DNA from: an uncultured Bacteroidota bacterium
GTDB taxonomy: Bacteria > Bacteroidota > Bacteroidia > B-17B0 > Aurantibacillaceae
Reading direction: 5' to 3'
Length of the DNA stretch: 64,000 nt
Assembly: GCA_937873155.1 (NCBI GenBank)
Contig: CALMVZ010000026.1
Coordinates: 186,001-250,000, forward strand
In this document: positions 24,380 through 33,178 of the stretch, in pieces
Position numbering within the stretch: the first letter of the stretch is position 1
Layout: the number at the start of each line of letters is the position of its first letter
The notes under the pieces: model-generated
Databases searched by the model: none
What the model was told of the DNA's origin: nothing
The model's input: only the letters and a program-made list of their open reading frames with translations
Program-made: the position numbers and the translations under genes

Positions 24380-25333
24380 TTATCTGTGGACTAAATGTGT
24401 TAAGTTTTTTAACATGTTTTCCACCAAAAGCGGGAGATTATAATGTTCCTTCCAGCCCCAATCTGCGCGGGCTGCAGCGTCGTCGATGCTTGCTGGCCAG
24501 CTATTTGCGATATTCTGGCGAAAGTCGGGTTTGTAAGTTATTTCGAATTGTGTAATATGTTTTTTGATCTCAGCTGCGATTTGAGCGGGGGTAAAACTGA
24601 GTCCGGATAAATTATAAGCGGTTCTGATCCTAATGTTCTCTGAAGGGGCATGCATCAGTTCTAACGTAGCGCGGATAGCGTCTTCCATGTGCATCATCGG
24701 TAAAGCCGTATTTTCCGATAAAAAGCACTCATATTTCTGATGTTTTAAAGCTTCATAGAATATATGTACCGCGTAATCTGTAGTTCCGCCACCTGGTGCC
24801 GATTTCCATCCTATTAACCCCGGATACCGGATGCTTCTGACATCAACTCCGTGCTTATTAAAGTACCAGTTGCACCAGCCTTCACCAGCCTGCTTACTTA
24901 TACCATAAACTGTTGATGGTTCCATAACGGTCTGCTGGGGTGTATTTATTCTTGGTGTAGTTGGCCCGAAAACGGCAATGGAACTAGGCCAATACACTTT
25001 ATCAATATGTTTTTCTTTAGCCAGGTCGAGCACATGAAATAAACCTTCCATGTTCAGTTTCCAGGCAAAGGCAGGATTTTGCTCTCCTGTTGCAGATAAT
25101 AAAGCAGCTAAAAGATAGACCTGTTTGATATCATGTTTTTTAATGATGTCGAATAAAGCATTCTTATCTAAAATATCGAGTTTTTCGAAAGGATTATTTG
25201 GTAAAGCAGGGATCGGTTTCAGATCTGAAACTATAACATTTCCGGAAGTGTAGATCTTACTTAAGGCCTCTGCTAATTCAATACCTATCTGGCCACCGGC
25301 CCCAACAATCAATATTTTACCTAAAGTACTCAT
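24380..25333 (-). CDS. SDR-type L-threonine 3-dehydrogenase (epimerase-like)
   Basis: Oxidises L-threonine to 2-amino-3-ketobutyrate with NAD+, the first step of threonine breakdown to glycine. 317 residues from ATG 25333 (MSTLGKILIVGAGGQIG); a TTG two codons earlier is less likely. The NAD-binding GAGGQIGIELAEAL is at the N-terminus, the SDR catalytic Tyr-x3-Lys is in STVYGISKQAGEGW, and TDYAVHIFYEAL and SWPASIDDAAARADWGW match the extended-SDR threonine dehydrogenases known from Bacteroidota and Archaea. No 2-amino-3-ketobutyrate ligase gene is adjacent. It could be another sugar-nucleotide epimerase-like enzyme, but the signature favours threonine. Confidence 0.85.
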   Translation of the reverse strand: MSTLGKILIVGAGGQIGIELAEALSKIYTSGNVIVSDLKPIPALPNNPFEKLDILDKNALFDIIKKHDIKQVYLLAALLSATGEQNPAFAWKLNMEGLFHVLDLAKEKHIDKVYWPSSIAVFGPTTPRINTPQQTVMEPSTVYGISKQAGEGWCNWYFNKHGVDVRSIRYPGLIGWKSAPGGGTTDYAVHIFYEALKHQKYECFLSENTALPMMHMEDAIRATLELMHAPSENIRIRTAYNLSGLSFTPAQIAAEIKKHITQFEITYKPDFRQNIANSWPASIDDAAARADWGWKEHYNLPLLVENMLKNLTHLVHR

Positions 25334-25368
25334 GATCAAGATCAGTTTATAATATTACTTAATTAACC

Positions 25369-25376
25369 TACCTTTG
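25369..25376 (+). promoter_or_regulatory. -7 box (TACCTTTG) upstream of trhO
   Basis: TACCTTTG matches TAnnTTTG and lies 78 bases before the trhO ATG, giving a leader of about 75 bases. No TTTG -33 box is seen at the expected spacing. Confidence 0.5.
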
Positions 25377-25454
25377 CAAACGTAAATATAATTTTTGAAA
25401 TAGTATAACTTGTCCCGTAGGGATCACCATGTGACATAATATACCTATTAAAAA

Positions 25455-26516
25455 ATGGCACAATTAAGTAACAGGATCGCGAAAGACGAACTAAAAAAAC
25501 GTCTGAAGGAAGAAACTTTTCCACGTAAAACATTATCGTTCTACCGGTATGTGAATATTCAGGATCCGCAGCAAACACGAGACGAACTATACAAGATCTT
25601 TGATGCATTAAATTGTTTCGGACGGATCTATGTGGCACATGAAGGCATCAATGCGCAGATGAATGTGCCCGAACATAACTGGAATGAATTTGTGAAGCAA
25701 CTTTACGCAGTAGCTTATTTTAAAGATGTTCCTTTTAAAATGGCGGTGGATGGGAATGGAAAATCATTCTACAAACTCGTCATAAAAGTAAAGAAGTACA
25801 TTGTTGCAGACGGGATCAATGATAAAAATTTCGATGCTTCCAACACCGGAAAATATCTGAACGCAAAAGAATTCAACGCGGCCATTGAAGATCCCAACAC
25901 AATTGTTGTTGACATGCGCAATCATTATGAAAGTGAAGTCGGGCATTTCGACCGTGCATTTTGTCCGGATGCAGATACCTTCCGTGAAGAATTGCCATTG
26001 GTAATTGATCATTTAAAAGGGATGGAAGATAAAAAGGTGGTGATGTATTGTACCGGCGGGATCAGGTGCGAAAAGGCCAGCGCTTATTTTAAATTCAAAG
26101 GTTTTAAAGATGTAAATCATTTACAAGGCGGCATCATTCAATATGCGGAAGAAGTAAAAAAACAAGGACTCGAAAGCAAATTCAGAGGTATAAATTTTGT
26201 GTTTGATGAACGTATTGGTGAACGGATCACAGATGATATTTTATCGAATTGCCATCAATGCGGGAAGCCGAACGACCGACATGTGAATTGTAAAAATGAC
26301 GATTGCCACCTGTTATTTATACAATGCCCTGAATGTGAAGAAAAAATGCAGGGATGTTGCACTCCTAAATGCATGGAAATAGCGGCCTTACCTATTGAGG
26401 AACAGCGTAAATTGAGAAAAGGGCGCATTAAAAACGGGCCTGAATGCCTGTCAGTTTACAAAAGCAGATTGCGTCCAAATCTTTCTGAAATTATAAAAAA
26501 AGGTTTATCTTTATAG
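25455..26516 (+). CDS. trhO: tRNA uridine(34) hydroxylase (rhodanese family)
   Basis: Hydroxylates U34 of certain tRNAs to ho5U with O2, upstream of cmo5U and mo5U formation. 353 residues with the YceA/TrhO layout: an acylphosphatase-like N-terminus (RYVNIQDPQQTRDELYKIFD, YVAHEGINAQMNVPE), a rhodanese domain with the active-site Cys in VMYCTGGIRCEKAS, and a cysteine-rich C-terminus (NCHQCGKPNDRHVNCKNDDC, CPECEEKMQGCC), as in longer family members. It starts a plus-strand run of five genes with short gaps. Confidence 0.95.
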   Translation: MAQLSNRIAKDELKKRLKEETFPRKTLSFYRYVNIQDPQQTRDELYKIFDALNCFGRIYVAHEGINAQMNVPEHNWNEFVKQLYAVAYFKDVPFKMAVDGNGKSFYKLVIKVKKYIVADGINDKNFDASNTGKYLNAKEFNAAIEDPNTIVVDMRNHYESEVGHFDRAFCPDADTFREELPLVIDHLKGMEDKKVVMYCTGGIRCEKASAYFKFKGFKDVNHLQGGIIQYAEEVKKQGLESKFRGINFVFDERIGERITDDILSNCHQCGKPNDRHVNCKNDDCHLLFIQCPECEEKMQGCCTPKCMEIAALPIEEQRKLRKGRIKNGPECLSVYKSRLRPNLSEIIKKGLSL

Positions 26517-26538
26517 GGCTTATTTAAAAAGCGGAAAC

Positions 26539-27078
26539 ATGAAAAAAGTTTTGATCCCTACCGTGGTTATTTTGATGGCGGCTTTGTATTTCGGCTGCGC
26601 TAAAAAGAAAGAGGTTATTGAGTTCGATGTAGCATATAGTACTGATCTTGCTATTCCGACATTGACAACCGGAGTGACCTATACTTTTACTTCTCCCGAT
26701 GTTATGACTGCGATTGGCGAGAAATTGGCGAGTAACGGAACGAATGCTGACCGCGTTGGTGAAGTTTATTATAAAGATTTCAGCCTTGCTGTTAAAACAC
26801 CTTCGGCAGGAAACGTTGGTTTCATCAAATGGACTAAATTTTTCATTAACGCGGTAAAGCAGCCTGAACAACAAGTGGCGTGGAGATACAATGAAGGATC
26901 TTATACAATCAGTCCAACTGCAAAATCAACAACACTGCGTTTGAATGAACCCAATCTGAAGAACCGTTTTATGGAGAATTCAGTTTATTTTAAATATTAT
27001 TTAGAATCTCTTACAGCTACTTCACCAATGACCTTAACTGCGATGCACACTATTCATGTTAAGGCCATAAGCGAGTAA
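26539..27078 (+). CDS. Hypothetical lipoprotein
   Basis: 179 residues. The N-terminus MKKVLIPTVVILMAALYFGC is a lipoprotein signal with the lipobox Cys followed by AKKKEV. The rest is a mixed beta-type sequence with no recognised motif (ITLDL-type strands such as TGVTYTFTSPDVMTAIGEK). It lies 22 bases after trhO and 6 bases before homogentisate dioxygenase on the same strand, so it is probably co-transcribed. No function is assigned. Confidence 0.75.
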   Translation: MKKVLIPTVVILMAALYFGCAKKKEVIEFDVAYSTDLAIPTLTTGVTYTFTSPDVMTAIGEKLASNGTNADRVGEVYYKDFSLAVKTPSAGNVGFIKWTKFFINAVKQPEQQVAWRYNEGSYTISPTAKSTTLRLNEPNLKNRFMENSVYFKYYLESLTATSPMTLTAMHTIHVKAISE

Positions 27079-27084
27079 CATACC

Positions 27085-28242
27085 ATGCCGATCTATCATA
27101 AATTAGGTAATTTCCCCCAGAAAAGGCACACCATTTTTCAGTCGCCGCAAGGAAAACATTATTACGAGCAATTATTTGGCACAGAAGGTTTTCATGGATT
27201 CTCTTCGCTGCTATATCATGTTCACCGCCCTACACAAGTAAAAGAAATTTTAAGATCATATTCTGTTGCTCCGAAAGTTGCAGTAGAAAAAAACATAAAA
27301 GCATTATTGCTGAAAGGATTTGAAGTAAAAGCAACTGAGGATTTTTTAGACAGCCGTAAAACAGTTCTATTAAATAAAGATTGTCACATTGGCTTAGCGG
27401 CGCCGAAGCAAAGTATGAAAACATACTTTTATAAGAACGCTGATGCTGATGAAATGCTTTTCATTCACAAAGGCAAAGGCGTTCTCCGCACATTCATGGG
27501 AAATATTCCTTTCGAGTATGGTGATTATTTAGTGATCCCGCGCGGTATGATCTATCAAATGGAATTTGAAAGCTCCGATAACAGGATTTTTTATGTAGAG
27601 AGTTTTCATCCGTTATATACACCGAAGCGTTATAAGAATGCAAGCGGACAACATTTAGAACATTCTCCGTTTTGTGAGCGTGATTTTAAATTGCCATCTG
27701 AATTAGAAACATTTGATCAAAAGGGCGATTTCGTTATTAAAATAAAAAAGGAAGGAATGATGCATGAAGTGCTTTATGCGTCGCATCCTTTTGATGTTGT
27801 TGGTTGGGATGGATATAATTTCCCGTGGGCATTTTCAATTCATAATTTCGAACCGATCACAGGCCGTGTTCATCAGCCGCCGCCTGTTCACCAAACTTTC
27901 GAAACACCGGCATTTGTTGTGTGTTCATTCTGTCCGCGTTTATACGATTATCATCCGAAAGCAATTCCTGCGCCATATAACCACAGTAATATCGACAGCG
28001 ATGAAGTGTTGTATTATGTGGATGGTGATTTCATGAGCCGCAATGACATTAAACAAGGACATATCACTTTGCACCCGAAAGGAATTCCACACGGGCCTGC
28101 TCCCGGAGCTATGGAGCGCAGCATCGGGCATAAAGAGACCCAGGAATTAGCAGTGATGGTGGATACGTTCCGTCCTTTAATGGTTACAGAAGACGCACTT
28201 GGTATTGACGACGGTAAATACTACAAGAGTTGGGTGGAGTAA
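27085..28242 (+). CDS. hmgA: Homogentisate 1,2-dioxygenase
   Basis: Opens the ring of homogentisate with O2 to give maleylacetoacetate, in tyrosine and phenylalanine degradation. 385 residues, a cupin-type iron enzyme. Characteristic segments are MPIYHKLGNFPQKRHTIF at the N-terminus, GDYLVIPRGMIYQMEF, VVGWDGYNFPWAFSIHNFEP and PPPVHQTFE. The iron-ligand region is in APYNHSNIDSDEVLYYV and KGIPHGPAPGA. No other tyrosine-degradation gene is in the window, so the rest of the pathway must lie elsewhere. The downstream TPR gene starts 13 bases before this stop. Confidence 0.93.
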   Translation: MPIYHKLGNFPQKRHTIFQSPQGKHYYEQLFGTEGFHGFSSLLYHVHRPTQVKEILRSYSVAPKVAVEKNIKALLLKGFEVKATEDFLDSRKTVLLNKDCHIGLAAPKQSMKTYFYKNADADEMLFIHKGKGVLRTFMGNIPFEYGDYLVIPRGMIYQMEFESSDNRIFYVESFHPLYTPKRYKNASGQHLEHSPFCERDFKLPSELETFDQKGDFVIKIKKEGMMHEVLYASHPFDVVGWDGYNFPWAFSIHNFEPITGRVHQPPPVHQTFETPAFVVCSFCPRLYDYHPKAIPAPYNHSNIDSDEVLYYVDGDFMSRNDIKQGHITLHPKGIPHGPAPGAMERSIGHKETQELAVMVDTFRPLMVTEDALGIDDGKYYKSWVE

Positions 28243-29543
28243 AGATCCGCATACTCGTTTTTTTGCTGACACTTTCAATAGCAAGATCCCAGACGGGAAA
28301 TACAAATACAGTTTATTTTAATGTGGTGGATTCGCCGAATGATTCAGTAAGGATCAAACATCTTGAGCACAATCTTAAAGTATCGATAGAAAAAAAGGAA
28401 ACAGAGATCACCGCAAATTGTTTTGATGAACTTATCATTTTTATTGAGAAGACAAAAAATGCCGAAATGATAAACCGGCTGGTGATCCTTGTTGAGGTAG
28501 CCTTTACAAATAAAGGAGATTATAAAAAATCTCTTCAGTTTTTTTTCAAACTCAAGGCTGTTTCTGAAAGATTAAAATTCGCTGAACAGGAAGCTGATGT
28601 TCTTGATGCGGTTGGAGTGATCTATTGGCTACAGGGCGATTTTAAGAACGCACTTAATTTTTATGAGGAAGGTATAAGAAAACGCGGAAAGAATGCATTG
28701 CCAAACGATCTGCAGGGCTCATACAATAATATTGGCCTCGTTTACCGGCAAATGGGGGATTACAAAAAAGCTATCGAATATTACACACGTTCATTACAGA
28801 TCTGTATAAAAAACAGAATTGACGGCGGGACCGCAAACGCTTATAATAATATCGGTGCTTTATACCAGATCCAAAAGGATTATTACAAAGCGCTTTATTA
28901 TAATGAGAAAGCTCTGACCATCCGCGAACATTCAAAAGATAGCCTGGGCATTGCTATTTCATTAGGCAATCTTGGCCTTATTTATCTCGACATGGAAAAT
29001 TATAAGGAAGCGGAACCTTTTTTATTACGTGGTTTTAACATTTCAAGAAGGCTGAACGATCTGGAAGGTGTGAAAGAAATGGCAGAAGGTTTAAGCCGTT
29101 TATACCAGGCGATAAAAAGGCCGGATGAGGCATTGGTGCATTACAAAAAATATATTGCTGCGCGCGACAGTTTAACCAACGAAGCAACACACCAGGAAGC
29201 GTTAAGAAAAGAAATGGAATTTAAATTTGAACAGGAAGAACAAAAAAGGGCACTCGAATCGGCCGCTGAGAAAAAAAGACAGCAGCAATATACTTACATG
29301 GTCCTTGTTGTATTATTCATCGTTCTGATCTTCTCTTTTTTATTGTACCGCCGTTTCAATCTTACAAAAAAACAAAAGTCAATAATTGAAGATCAAAAGA
29401 AGCTGGTAGAAGAAAAACAGAAAGCGATCACAGACAGCATTCATTACGCTAAACGTATTCAAACCACACTATTACCAAGCGAAAAGTTCGTGGAAAAAGT
29501 CATTAACCGTCTCACCAATAAGAACGATAAGCCTAAATCGTAA
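28230..29543 (+). CDS. Secreted or membrane TPR protein with truncated signalling linker
   Basis: 437 residues. A signal peptide (VKIRILVFLLTLSIARSQ) is followed by about six tetratricopeptide repeats (GSYNNIGLVYRQMGDYKKAI, NAYNNIGALYQIQKDYYKAL, GNLGLIYLDMENYKEAE). A coiled coil precedes one membrane helix (YMVLVVLFIVLIFSFLLY), and the last 60 residues are cytoplasmic with KAITDSIHYAKRIQTTLLPS. That motif normally joins a TPR sensor to a SpoIIE-type phosphatase in this phylum; here the protein stops right after it. The TTG at 28230 overlaps hmgA by 13 bases and is the only start keeping the signal peptide. Confidence 0.8.
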   Translation: MGGVKIRILVFLLTLSIARSQTGNTNTVYFNVVDSPNDSVRIKHLEHNLKVSIEKKETEITANCFDELIIFIEKTKNAEMINRLVILVEVAFTNKGDYKKSLQFFFKLKAVSERLKFAEQEADVLDAVGVIYWLQGDFKNALNFYEEGIRKRGKNALPNDLQGSYNNIGLVYRQMGDYKKAIEYYTRSLQICIKNRIDGGTANAYNNIGALYQIQKDYYKALYYNEKALTIREHSKDSLGIAISLGNLGLIYLDMENYKEAEPFLLRGFNISRRLNDLEGVKEMAEGLSRLYQAIKRPDEALVHYKKYIAARDSLTNEATHQEALRKEMEFKFEQEEQKRALESAAEKKRQQQYTYMVLVVLFIVLIFSFLLYRRFNLTKKQKSIIEDQKKLVEEKQKAITDSIHYAKRIQTTLLPSEKFVEKVINRLTNKNDKPKS

Positions 29544-29552
29544 AATTATTAG

Positions 29553-29560
29553 TACTTTTG
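29553..29560 (+). promoter_or_regulatory. -7 box (TACTTTTG) directly before der
   Basis: TACTTTTG matches TAnnTTTG and ends 7 bases before the ATG, implying a very short or absent 5' leader. No TTTG -33 box is obvious. Confidence 0.55.
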
Positions 29561-29567
29561 CGCCGTA

Positions 29568-30881
29568 ATGCCAAACATTGTTGCCATAGTGGGAAGACCG
29601 AACGTAGGAAAATCTACCTTGTTCAACCGTATCACAGAAACCCGTCAGGCTATTGTTGATGAGGTGGCCGGCGTTACGCGTGATCGTCATTATGGTAAGG
29701 CAGAGTGGAATGGTGTAGAATTTACACTTATCGATACAGGCGGATACATTCACGGAAGTGAAGATGTATTTGAAGCTGAAATTCGGAGGCAGGTTCAAAT
29801 TGCAATTGATGAGAGCAGCGTGTTGATGTTGGTAGTTGATATTGAAGCAGGGGTTACTGAATTTGATAAAGTGGTGGCTAATCTTGTCCGTAAGAGTAAG
29901 AACAAAAAAGTAATGATCGTCGCTAATAAAGCGGATAATCATGAACGGTCTGCATATGCTGCAGATTTTTACCAATTAGGTTTAGGAGAAGTTTATCCTG
30001 TATCAGCGATCAGCGGAAGCGGAACAGGTGACTTAATGGATGCATTAGTAAGTTTGTTACCGCCTGATGAAGGTGCTTTGAATCCGGAAGTATTGCCGCG
30101 TATTGCGATCATCGGCCGGCCTAACGTTGGAAAATCATCTTTAACGAACGCGTTATTAGGTGAAGAGCGAAATATTGTAACACCAATTGCGGGAACAACA
30201 CGAGATACAATTGATTCCCGTTATACAAAGTATGGTTATGATTTCTGGCTGATCGATACAGCAGGAATGCGTAAGAAAGCAAAAGTGCATGAGGATCTGG
30301 AATTTTATAGCGTGATGCGTGCTATCAATGCAATCGAACATAGTGATGTTTGTGTATTGATGATTGATGCAACCTCAGGAATTGAAGCGCAGGACGTATC
30401 TATTTTGGGATTAGTAGAGCGTAGTCATAAAGGGTTAATGATCGTGGTGAATAAGTGGGATCTTGTAGAAAATAAAACAGCTAATAGTACTAAAGAATAC
30501 GAAGAACGTATCCGCGAAAAGATCGCACCATTCAAAGATGTACCTATTTTATTTGTTTCCGTTCACGACAAACAACGTTTAATGAAAGTGGTAGAAACCG
30601 CAATGTTGGTTTACGCCAACCGCACTCGCCATATCTCTACAAGTAAGTTAAATGATTTCTTTTTACCGTTGATCGAGAATTACGGTCCGCCTGCTATTAA
30701 AGGTAAATATGTAAAAGTAAAATATGTGATGCAGTTAAAAGGTCAGCCCACTTTTATTTTATTCTGCAATCTCCCTCAATATATCAACGAATCTTACAAG
30801 CGTTTTTTAGAAAATAAATTACGTGAGCAATGGGATTTTAGCGGCGTGCCTATTGTACTTTCTTTTAGAAAGAAAAATTAA
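29568..30881 (+). CDS. der: Ribosome-associated GTPase Der
   Basis: Essential GTPase needed for assembly of the large ribosomal subunit. 437 residues with two tandem G domains: the first starts [17 protein letters not shown] with IDTGGY and VANKAD; the second starts [19 protein letters not shown] with [17 protein letters not shown] and VNKWDL. A C-terminal KH-like domain follows from about residue 355. All G1, G3 and G4 motifs are intact. It has its own -7 box and is the last gene of the plus-strand run with trhO and hmgA, although it may be independently transcribed. Confidence 0.97.
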   Translation: MPNIVAIVGRPNVGKSTLFNRITETRQAIVDEVAGVTRDRHYGKAEWNGVEFTLIDTGGYIHGSEDVFEAEIRRQVQIAIDESSVLMLVVDIEAGVTEFDKVVANLVRKSKNKKVMIVANKADNHERSAYAADFYQLGLGEVYPVSAISGSGTGDLMDALVSLLPPDEGALNPEVLPRIAIIGRPNVGKSSLTNALLGEERNIVTPIAGTTRDTIDSRYTKYGYDFWLIDTAGMRKKAKVHEDLEFYSVMRAINAIEHSDVCVLMIDATSGIEAQDVSILGLVERSHKGLMIVVNKWDLVENKTANSTKEYEERIREKIAPFKDVPILFVSVHDKQRLMKVVETAMLVYANRTRHISTSKLNDFFLPLIENYGPPAIKGKYVKVKYVMQLKGQPTFILFCNLPQYINESYKRFLENKLREQWDFSGVPIVLSFRKKN

Positions 30882-30945
30882 AAGATACAACTCTTTTACA
30901 AATTCCTGTAACACATTCTTACTGCCAATAGTTCATATTTAAGGG

Positions 30946-31401
30946 ATGAAATTGTCCGTTCTTAAATTTGTAGTTCTTGTATTATTCTTATCGTCTTGTT
31001 TGGTTCAATCGCCTAAGTACACATCGCTTGACCAGGTTATGGCATTAGAATTAGGAATGACCAAAGAACAGGTAGATAAGAGTTTAAACATTATTCCATA
31101 CGACCTGAAAGCGTATACGGATACCAGTGAAGTTTTTATTTATGTATACCGCACTATGGAAAGACGCACATTTTCACTTTATACTGAAAAGAAGAATGGA
31201 AGGGACGCGCTTGGTAAATACGTTCAATTATTCGTAACCTATTCTAAAAAAAATGGTAAAGTTGTGAAAATAGAATCCTGTAGCGACTGTCCGAACGATC
31301 TTTCACGTGATATTAAAATAGATTACGAAAAAATAATTTTATTTACCACCGCAACTTTACCGGCGATTATGATCTATTTTGGATTGAAAGAGGGGAATTA
31401 A
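30946..31401 (+). CDS. Hypothetical small lipoprotein
   Basis: 151 residues. N-terminal lipoprotein signal MKLSVLKFVVLVLFLSSC with lipobox Cys, then LVQSPKYTSLDQVMALELGM. The phrase LELGMTKEQVDKSL resembles the start of BamE/SmpA-like small lipoproteins, which often carry a GM-x-x-x-V motif, but the remainder does not clearly fit. A near C-terminal hydrophobic stretch (IILFTTATLPAIMIYFGL) could be a membrane helix. No function is assigned. It is convergent with hemW one base away. Confidence 0.75.
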   Translation: MKLSVLKFVVLVLFLSSCLVQSPKYTSLDQVMALELGMTKEQVDKSLNIIPYDLKAYTDTSEVFIYVYRTMERRTFSLYTEKKNGRDALGKYVQLFVTYSKKNGKVVKIESCSDCPNDLSRDIKIDYEKIILFTTATLPAIMIYFGLKEGN

Positions 31402-31402
31402 A

Positions 31403-32524
31403 TTACATAAACAACTCCATAGCAATTTTATCGGCCATTAGTTTTCCCATTTTTGTGAGGGAATAATTCGAATCGGTTCTCTGAAGATCTGTTGGCATAA
31501 ATGCCTCGCTGGTTTCGGTAAAATGTTCTGCAAATTTATTTCCGAATTCTGATCTGATATAATTGAGATCACATCCCCATTTGGTGCGGAGGCGGGTTAA
31601 AACATATTCATTATATCGGTTCAGCTTGCTTAATGTTTCGGTTTCAAAAAATTCAGTACCGCTATTAATAGCATTCACATAAATGGCATTATTCGAAATA
31701 TTCCATTGCCGTGATACGCCATTGAATGAATGCGCTGATGGACCGATGCCTAAATATTTAGCACCTTTCCAGTAATTAGTATTATGTACCGCTTCAAAAC
31801 CTTTTTTAGCGAAGTTGGAAATTTCGTAATGTTCAAATCCGTTTTTCTGAAGTGTCTCCATTAACATAATAAATTGCTGCGAACTTTTTTCATCATCAAC
31901 TGCGATTTCTTTTCCCTTACTAACGGCATGACCTAATTCTGTTTTTTCTTCAACGGTTAAATTATAGGATGAAATGTGCTGTACTCCTAAACTCAAAGCT
32001 TTTTCTAATGATTTTTTCCAACTTTCTACGGTTTGGAATTTAGAACCATAAATAAGATCGATACTGATATTATTAAAACCAGTTTCCTGCGCGAGTTTCA
32101 CGCAAGTTTCACTTTCGGCTGCTGTATGTGCACGGTTCATCCACTTCAATTCGGCATCATCAAAACTTTGCAGACCAATACTCAAACGGTTCACCCCAAG
32201 TTCTTTTAATTCCAGTAATTTCTCTTTGGTAAGGTCATCCGGATTGCACTCTAAAGTAATTTCCGCGTTTTTATTCCATGTAAAATCTTTAGCGAGTGCT
32301 TTGAAAATTCTCACTAATTCAGTTTTATCTAACACACTTGGTGTTCCCCCGCCAAAATAAATACTGTCAATGTGCTTCTCTTTCAAAAAATCTTTTTGCA
32401 ATTCAATTTCCTTGCAAATGGCATCTACCAAAACACCTTTCGTTTTTAATTGTGTAGAAAAATGAAAATCACAATACACACAAGCTTTGCGACAAAATGG
32501 AATATGTAAATAGATGCCTTGCAT
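31403..32524 (-). CDS. hemW: Radical SAM heme chaperone HemW
   Basis: About 373 residues. The radical-SAM cluster motif is in PFCRKACVYCDFHF, with a Phe two residues after the third Cys, as in HemW rather than the coproporphyrinogen oxidase HemN. Other motifs are IYFGGGTPSVLDK, ITLECNPDDL, RLSIGLQSFDD and the C-terminal NEYVLTRLRTKWG. Family role: delivers heme to membrane proteins. I start at ATG 32524 (MQGIYLHIPFC). An upstream in-frame ATG at 32590 would translate a repeat (LSLSKDH) and lies before the -7 box TATCTTTG at 32543-32550, so it cannot be the start from that promoter. Confidence 0.93.
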   Translation of the reverse strand: MQGIYLHIPFCRKACVYCDFHFSTQLKTKGVLVDAICKEIELQKDFLKEKHIDSIYFGGGTPSVLDKTELVRIFKALAKDFTWNKNAEITLECNPDDLTKEKLLELKELGVNRLSIGLQSFDDAELKWMNRAHTAAESETCVKLAQETGFNNISIDLIYGSKFQTVESWKKSLEKALSLGVQHISSYNLTVEEKTELGHAVSKGKEIAVDDEKSSQQFIMLMETLQKNGFEHYEISNFAKKGFEAVHNTNYWKGAKYLGIGPSAHSFNGVSRQWNISNNAIYVNAINSGTEFFETETLSKLNRYNEYVLTRLRTKWGCDLNYIRSEFGNKFAEHFTETSEAFMPTDLQRTDSNYSLTKMGKLMADKIAMELFM

Positions 32525-32542
32525 TTTTTTGTATTGTTCGTT

Positions 32543-32550
32543 CAAAGATA
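32543..32550 (-). promoter_or_regulatory. -7 box (TATCTTTG) for hemW
   Basis: TATCTTTG on the minus strand (plus-strand CAAAGATA) lies 18 bases before the hemW ATG. The 13-mer repeat at 32568-32580 sits at the position expected for the -33 region. Confidence 0.55.
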
Positions 32551-32567
32551 CGGAGTCATGGTGATCC

Positions 32568-32580
32568 TTCGACAAGCTCA
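32568..32580. repeat. 13-mer interspersed repeat upstream of hemW
   Basis: TTCGACAAGCTCA, identical to the 13-mers at 1898, 1955 (inverted) and 17751 (inverted). Translated on the minus strand it gives LSLSKD, a familiar false N-terminus in Bacteroidota gene calls. Confidence 0.7.
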
Positions 32581-32600
32581 AGAGAACCACAAAACAAAAA

Positions 32601-32640
32601 ACCCAGACTTTATAGGTCTGGGTCTTTATTATATTTTAAG
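32601..32640 (-). terminator. Rho-independent terminator for the Spy-like gene
   Basis: Stem ACCCAGAC (32601-32608) and GTCTGGGT (32616-32623) with a 7-base loop; on the minus strand it is followed by a T-rich run (plus-strand AAAACAAAAA). It lies 22 bases after the 32646 stop. Confidence 0.8.
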
Positions 32641-32645
32641 ATAGA

Positions 32646-33050
32646 TCAATCAGTGTGAGTTTGACGTCCTTGCTTCTCATCAACTTTTTTCTTATGGTCA
32701 GCCCACTTTGGTTGTTGTTCAGCTGTTAAGATGCCATTTACATTTGCAAAATACTTGTCGTTATTAGCTTTAACCTGAGTATGGATAGCTTTTTTCTCAG
32801 CTTTATCAGTTGAAGCTTTAGCTTTATCTCTTAACGGCTTGTTAGCATTGATACGCTCCATAGTAAATTGTTTGAACTTTACTTTTTGCGCATCTGTTAA
32901 GTTTAAAGTAGTCACTGCCCTTGCAGTTTCTTTGTCAGCTTTTTGCTCTACCGTCATTTCAGTTGACGCCGCAGCAGTTTTGTTGTTTTGTGCTACTGAA
33001 GTTAGAGTTAATGCACCGAAAACCGCAATTGTTAAAAATAATTTTTTCAT
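32646..33050 (-). CDS. Spy/CpxP-like secreted protein with LTxxQ-type motif
   Basis: 134 residues with a signal peptide (MKKLFLTIAVFGALTLTSVA-QN). The mature part is helical and charged. LNLTDAQKVKFKQFTMERIN and GILTAEQQPKWADHKKK are LTxxQ-type motifs typical of periplasmic Spy/CpxP-related proteins, which act as ATP-independent chaperones or metal-response proteins in enterics. The role here is inferred only from pattern. It has a good terminator and no close partner gene, so it is probably monocistronic. Confidence 0.75.
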   Translation of the reverse strand: MKKLFLTIAVFGALTLTSVAQNNKTAAASTEMTVEQKADKETARAVTTLNLTDAQKVKFKQFTMERINANKPLRDKAKASTDKAEKKAIHTQVKANNDKYFANVNGILTAEQQPKWADHKKKVDEKQGRQTHTD

Positions 33051-33178
33051 TTTATTGGTTATTTGAGTTTATACTTTGATTGCAAATATTAAGCTAAGTT
33101 TAAAAAAAAAGTCGGGTTTTGCAATTTTTAAGAGTTATAATGATTGAATAAGCCCTTTCGGTTACTAAACCCCTTTTT

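Noticed and set aside
32525-32590. N-terminal extension of hemW to 32590
   Set aside because: It translates a 13-mer interspersed repeat and starts upstream of the -7 box at 32543-32550, so it would not be transcribed from that promoter.
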